Source: Pterois miles (taxonomy: Eukaryota > Chordata > Actinopteri > Perciformes > Scorpaenidae). Taken from it: DNA of 64,000 nucleotides. The notes below the pieces were generated by a model. The model was not told where the DNA came from. It saw nothing but the letters and a program-made list of their open reading frames with translations, and ran no database searches. The stretch's first letter is position 1, and each line of letters starts with the position of its first letter. The DNA is taken from positions 682,001 to 746,000 of the forward strand of contig CAMQGK010000559.1 of assembly GCA_947000775.1 (NCBI GenBank). Direction: 5' to 3'. Made by a program: the position numbers and the translations under genes. Below are positions 58,016 to 64,000 of this stretch, one piece after another.

Positions 58016-61000
58016 AACACACTATAGTATGACTTTTTTTCGACACACTATACTATGACATTTTTCGAAATACTATGCCAAGACTTCTTTCGACACACTA
58101 TACTATGACTTTTTTGACACATATACTATGATCTTTTTCGACATACAATACTATGATTTTTTTTTCGACACACTATACTATGATCTTTTTCGATATACTA
58201 TGCTATGACTTTTCTCGACACACTATACTATGACTTTTTTGACTGACTTTTTTCGACAATATATGAATTTTTTTCGACGCGCTATACTATGAATTTTTTT
58301 TGACATGCTATACTATGACTTGTTTCGACATACTATACTATGACTTTTTTCGACATACTATACTATGACTTTTTTCGACACTATACTATGACTTTTTTCG
58401 ACACACTATACTATGACTTTTTTCGACATACTATACTATGACTTTTTTCTAAATAATATACCAAGACTTTTTTCGACACACGATACTATGACTTTTTTCG
58501 ACACATGCTATGAGGATTCTTTTGACACACTATATTATGACTTTTTTCGATATACTTTCATAAACGCACTATACTATGACCTTTTTCGACATACTATACT
58601 GACTTTTTTCGACACACTATACTATGACTTTTTTCGACACACTATACTATGACTTTTTTCGACATACTATACTATGACTTTTTTCGAAATACTATACCAA
58701 GACTTTTTTCGACACACTATACTATGACTTTTTTCGAAATACTATACTATGACTTTTTTCGACATACTATACTATGAATTTTTTTGACATACTATACTAT
58801 GACTTACTTTTTTTCGACACTGACTTTCTCGACAATATACTATGACTTTTTTTCGCCGCACTATACTATGAATTTTTTTGACATACTATACTATGACTTG
58901 TTTCGACATACTATACTATGACTTTTTTCTAAATAATATACCAAGACTTTTTTCGACACACGATACTATGACTTTTTTCGACACATGCTATGAGGATTCT
59001 TTTGACACACTATATTATGACTTTTTTCGATATACTTTCATAAACGCACTATACTATGACCTTTTTCGACATACTATACTGACTTTTTTCGACACACTAT
59101 ACTATGACTTTTTTCGACACACTATACTATGACTTTTTTCGACATACTATACTATGACTTTTTTCGAAATACTATACCAAGACTTTTTTCGACACACTAT
59201 ACTATGACTTTTTTCGAAATACTATACTATGACTTTTTTCGACATACTATACTATGAATTTTTTTGACATACTATACTATGACTTACTTTTTTTCGACAC
59301 TGACGTTTCTCGACAATATACTATGACTTTTTTTCGCCGCACTATACTATGAATTTTTTTGACATACTATACTATGACTTGTTTCGACATACTATACTAT
59401 GACTTTTTTCGACATAGTATACTATGACTTGTTTCGACATACTACACTATGACTTTTTTTGACATACTATACCAAGACTTTTTTCAACACACTATACTAT
59501 GACTTTTTTCGACATACTGTACTATGACTTTTTTCGACATATACTATGACTTTTTTTTGACATATACTATGATCTTTTTCGATATACAATACTAAGATTT
59601 TTTGGACACACTATACTATGACTTTTTTCGACATACTGTACTGACTTTTTTGACTGACTTTTTTCGACAATATATGAATTTTTTTCGACGCGCTATACTA
59701 TGAATTTTTTTTGACATGCTATACTATGACTTGTTTCGACATACTATACTATGACGTTTTTCGACACACTATACTATGACTTTTTTCGACATACTATACT
59801 ATGACTTTTTTCGACATACTATACTATGACTTTTTTCGACATACTATACTATGACTTTTTTGACACACTATATTATGACTTTTTTTGACATACTATACCA
59901 AGACTTTTTTCATCACACTATACTATGACTTTTTTCAACACACTATAGCATGACTTTTTTTCGACACACTATACTGACATTTTTCGAAATACTATACCAA
60001 GACTTTTTTCGACACACTATACTGACTTTTTTCGACATATACTGACTTTTTTTGACATATAGTATGATCTTTTTCGACATACAATACTATGATTTTTTCG
60101 ACACACTATACTATGACTTTTTCGACATACTATGCTATGACTTTTTTCGACATACTATACTATGACTTTTTTGACTGACTTTTTTGACTGACTTTTTTCT
60201 ACAATATATGACTTTTTTCGACGCGCTGTACTATTAATTTTTTTTGACATGCTATACTATGACTTGTTTCGACATACTATACTATGACTTGTTTCGACAT
60301 ACTATACTATGACTTGTTTCGACACTATACTATGACTTTTTTCGACACACTATACTATGACTTTTTTCGACATACTATACTATGACTTTTTTCGACTTAC
60401 TATATTATGACTTTTTTCGACACACGATACTATGACTTTTTTCGACACATGCTATGAGGATTTTTTTGACACACTATATTATGACTTTTTTCGATATATT
60501 TTCAACGCCGTATATTATGACCTTTTTCGACATACTATACCATGACTTTTTTCGACACACTATACTACGACTTTTTTCGAAATACTATACCAAGACTTTT
60601 TTTGACACACTATACTTTGACTTTTTATGACATACTTTACAATGACATTTTTTGAAATACTATACCAAGACTTTTTTCGACACACTATACTATGACTTTT
60701 TTCGAAATACTATACTTTGACATTTTTTCGACATACTATACTATGACTTTTTTTGACATACTATACTATGCCTTTTTTCGACATACTATACTATGACTTT
60801 TTTCGACACACTATACTATAACTTTTTTTGACATACTATATTATGACTTTTTTCGACATACGATACTATGACTTTTTTTGACTGACTTTTTCCGACAATA
60901 TACTATGAATTTTTTTTTCCGACGCACTATACTATGAATTTTTTTGACATACTATACTATGACTTGTTTCGACATACTATGCTATGACATTTTTTGAAAT

Positions 61001-64000
61001 ACTATACCAAGACTTTTTTCAACATACTATACTATGACTTTTTTTGACACATTATACTATGATTTTTTTCGACATACCATGAGGGTGTTTTTGACACACT
61101 ATATTGTGATTTTTTTTCGACATACTATACTATGATTTTTATCGACGCACTATACTATGACCTTTTTTCGACATACAATACTGTGACTTTTTTCGACATA
61201 CTATACTATGACTTTTTTCGACATACAATACTGTGACTTTTTTCGACATATTACACTATGACTTTTTTTCGACATACTATACTATGACTTTTTTCGACAT
61301 ACTATACTATGACTTTTTTTCGACATACTATACTGACTTTTTTTCGACACTGACGTTTCTCGATAATATACTATGACTTTTTTTCGCCGCACTATACTAT
61401 GAATTTTTTTTGACATACTATACTATGACTTTTTTCGACATACTATACTATGACTTTTTTCGACACACTATACTATGACTTTTTTTGACACACTATGAGG
61501 TTTTTTTTGACACAACATTATGACTTTTTTCGACATACTATACTATGACTTTTATCGACGCACTATACTATGATCTTTTTTCGACATACAATACTGACTT
61601 TTTTCTACATATTACACTATGACTTTTTTCGACACTGACGTTTCTCAACAATATACTATGACTTTTTTTCGACGCATTATACCATGACGTTTCTTGACAC
61701 TGACTGTTTTCGACAGTATACTATGACTTTTTTCGATGCACTATACTATGAATTTTTTCGAAATACTATACCAAGACTTTTTTCGACACACTATGGTTTG
61801 ACTTTTTTCAACATACTATACTATGACTTTTTCGACATACTATACTATGACTTTTTCCGACACTGACGTTTCTCGACAATATATTATGACTTTTTTTTCG
61901 ACGCGTTATACTATGAATTTTTTTGACATACTGTACAATGACTTTTTTGACATATACTATGACTTTTTTCGACACACTACACTGAATTTTTCGACATACT
62001 ATTCTGTGACTTTTTCGACACACTGTACTATGACTTTTTTTGACATACTATACTACGACTTTTTTTTTTTTTTACTTTTTTCGACAATATACTATGAATT
62101 TTTTCGACGCACTATACTATGAATTTTTTCGACACACGATACTATGAATTTTTTCGAAATAATACACCAAGACTTTTTTCGACACACTATACTATGACTT
62201 TTCGACACACTATACTATGCCTTTTTTTCGACATACTATACTATGACTTTTTTCGACACACTATACTATGACTTTTTTTCGACATACTATACTATGACTT
62301 TTTTGACATACTATACTATGACTTTTTTTGACACACTACATATGAATTTTTTCGAAATACTATACCAAGACTTTTTTCGACACATTATACTTTGACTTTT
62401 TTCGACACACTATACTATGACTTTTTTCGACATACTATACCAAGACTTTTTTCGACACACTATACTATGACTTTTTTCGACATACTATTCTATGACTTTT
62501 TTGACATACTATACTATGACTTTTTTTGACACACTATACTATGAATTTTTTCGAAATACTATACCACGACTTTTTTCGACATACTATACTAGGACTTTTT
62601 TCAAAATACTACATCAAGACTTCTTTCGACATACTATACTATGACTTTTTTGACTGACTTTTTTTGACAATCTACTATGAATTTTTTTTCGAAATACTAT
62701 ACCACGACTTTTTTTTGACATACTATACTAGGACTTTTTTTCGAAATACTGTACGATGACCTCTTTCGACATATACTATAACTTTTTTTGACATATATAA
62801 TATGTTTTTCGACATACAATACTATGATTTTTTCGACACACTACACTGAATTTTTCGACACACTACACTTGAATTTTTCGACACACTATACTATGACTTT
62901 TTTCGACATACTATACCATGACGTTTCTTGACACTGACTGTTTTCGACAGTATACTATGACTTTTTTCGATGCACTATACTATGAATTTTTTCAAAAATA
63001 CTATACCAAGACTTTTTTCGACACACTATGCTTTGACTTTTTTCGACACACTTTACTATGACCTTTTTCGACATACTATACTATGACTTTTTTCGACATA
63101 CTTTAATCAACGCACTATGCTATGACCTTTTTCGACATACTGTACCATGACTTTTTTTCGACGTACTATACTATGAATTTTTTTGAGATACTATACTATG
63201 ACTTGTTTCGAGATACTATATTATGACTTTTTTCGACATACTATACTATGACTTTTTCCGACACTGACGTTTCTCGACAATATACTATGCCTTTTTTTGC
63301 GACGCGTTATACTATGAATTTTTTTGACATACTGTACTATGACTTTTTTTGACATATACTATGACTTTTTTCGACATACATTACTGTGATCTTTTTCGAC
63401 ATACAATACTATGATTTTTTTCGACACACTACACTGAATTTTTCGACATACTATTCTGTGACTTTTTAGACACACTGTACTATGACTTTTTTTGACATAC
63501 TATACTACGACTTTTTTTTTTTTACTTTTTTCGAAAATATACTATGAATTTTTTTCAACGCACTATACTATGAATTTTTTCGACACACTATAGTATGAAT
63601 TTTTTCGAAATACTACACCAAGACTTTTTTCGACACACTATACTATTCCTTTTTTCGACATACTATACTAGGACTTTTTTCGACACACTATACTAGGACT
63701 TTTTTCGACACTATGACTTTTTCGACATACTATACTATGACTTTTTTCGAAATACTATGCCAAGACTTTTTTCGACACACTATACTATGACTTTTTATGA
63801 CATACTTTCCGATGACATTTTTCGAAATACTATACCAAGACTTTTTTCAACACACCATACTATAACTTTTTTCAACACACTATACTATGACTTTTTTTGA
63901 CATACTATACCAAGACTTTTTTCAACACACTATACTATGACTTTTTTTTTAACACACTATACTATGACTTTTTTCGACATACTGTACGATGACTTCTTTC
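58016..64000. repeat. 25-bp satellite array, runs off the window
   Basis: About 240 tandem units with a modal spacing of 25 bp (for example starts at 58326, 58351 and 58376). The unit is CGACATACTATACTATGAC followed by about six T. Common variants have CACACTATAC, GAAATACTATACCAAGAC, GACGCACTATAC or TGAATTTTTT. The T tracts are always on the plus strand, so the array is head-to-tail. Higher-order duplications are present. Any open frames here are artefacts. Confidence 0.97.
58420..59409. repeat. 480-bp tandem duplication inside the satellite
   Basis: Sequence from 58420 to about 58928 is repeated at 58900 to 59409 with an offset of 480 (481 after one inserted base near 59304). By direct comparison I see no substitution over about 400 bp, far less divergence than between neighbouring units. 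Confidence 0.92.

Noticed and set aside
58413..62122. Repeated Tyr/Phe/Asp-rich open frames suggesting a repeat protein
   Set aside because: The 25-bp unit shifts frame at every repeat and its length varies, so no selection for coding is visible; it is satellite DNA.

Overview
The window is vertebrate nuclear DNA, almost certainly from a teleost fish. It holds one clear multi-exon gene with GT-AG introns, abundant CA, CT and TA microsatellites, tRNA-derived SINEs with CTT or GGAT tails, LINE 3' tails, and many short hAT elements with 8-bp target-site duplications. I see no prokaryotic gene organisation.

The only intact gene I can support is fidgetin-like 2 (fignl2, plus strand). A likely promoter and non-coding exon 1 lie near 20.4-20.7 kb. 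Exon 2 (22155-22295) carries a 24-codon upstream ORF and the first 25 coding bases. After a 12.7-kb intron, one large exon (34996-37040) codes for the rest of a protein of about 689 residues: a conserved N-terminal block, a low-complexity Pro/Ser/Tyr linker, and a AAA+ ATPase domain with an unusually degenerate catalytic centre. A 3' UTR follows.

Regions: 1-20.4 kb is non-coding, with hAT elements (771-1396, 6777-7347), a frameshifted BED zinc-finger exon (3405-3605, minus), a MITE (7947-8633), two nearly identical SINEs and a foldback element. 20.4-38.5 kb is the fignl2 locus. 38.5-45.6 kb is non-coding with SINEs. 45.7-46.0 kb may hold an unidentified first exon. 46.2-48.8 kb is a compound of interleaved inverted repeats around a palindrome. 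48.8-50.4 kb is a short tandem repeat split by a SINE and then by a hAT element still carrying the transposase C-terminal domain. 51.0-54.0 kb contains two decayed exons of a kinesin heavy chain (kif5) gene, with three transposons lying between them.

From about 55.0 kb to the right edge the window enters a large satellite array of T-rich units of about 25 bp (37 bp in one block). The array is interrupted by a 370-bp alternating purine-pyrimidine tract (potential Z-DNA) and by a LINE fragment that is itself split by a hAT element. It contains a 480-bp tandem duplication and larger repeated blocks, and it continues past the window.
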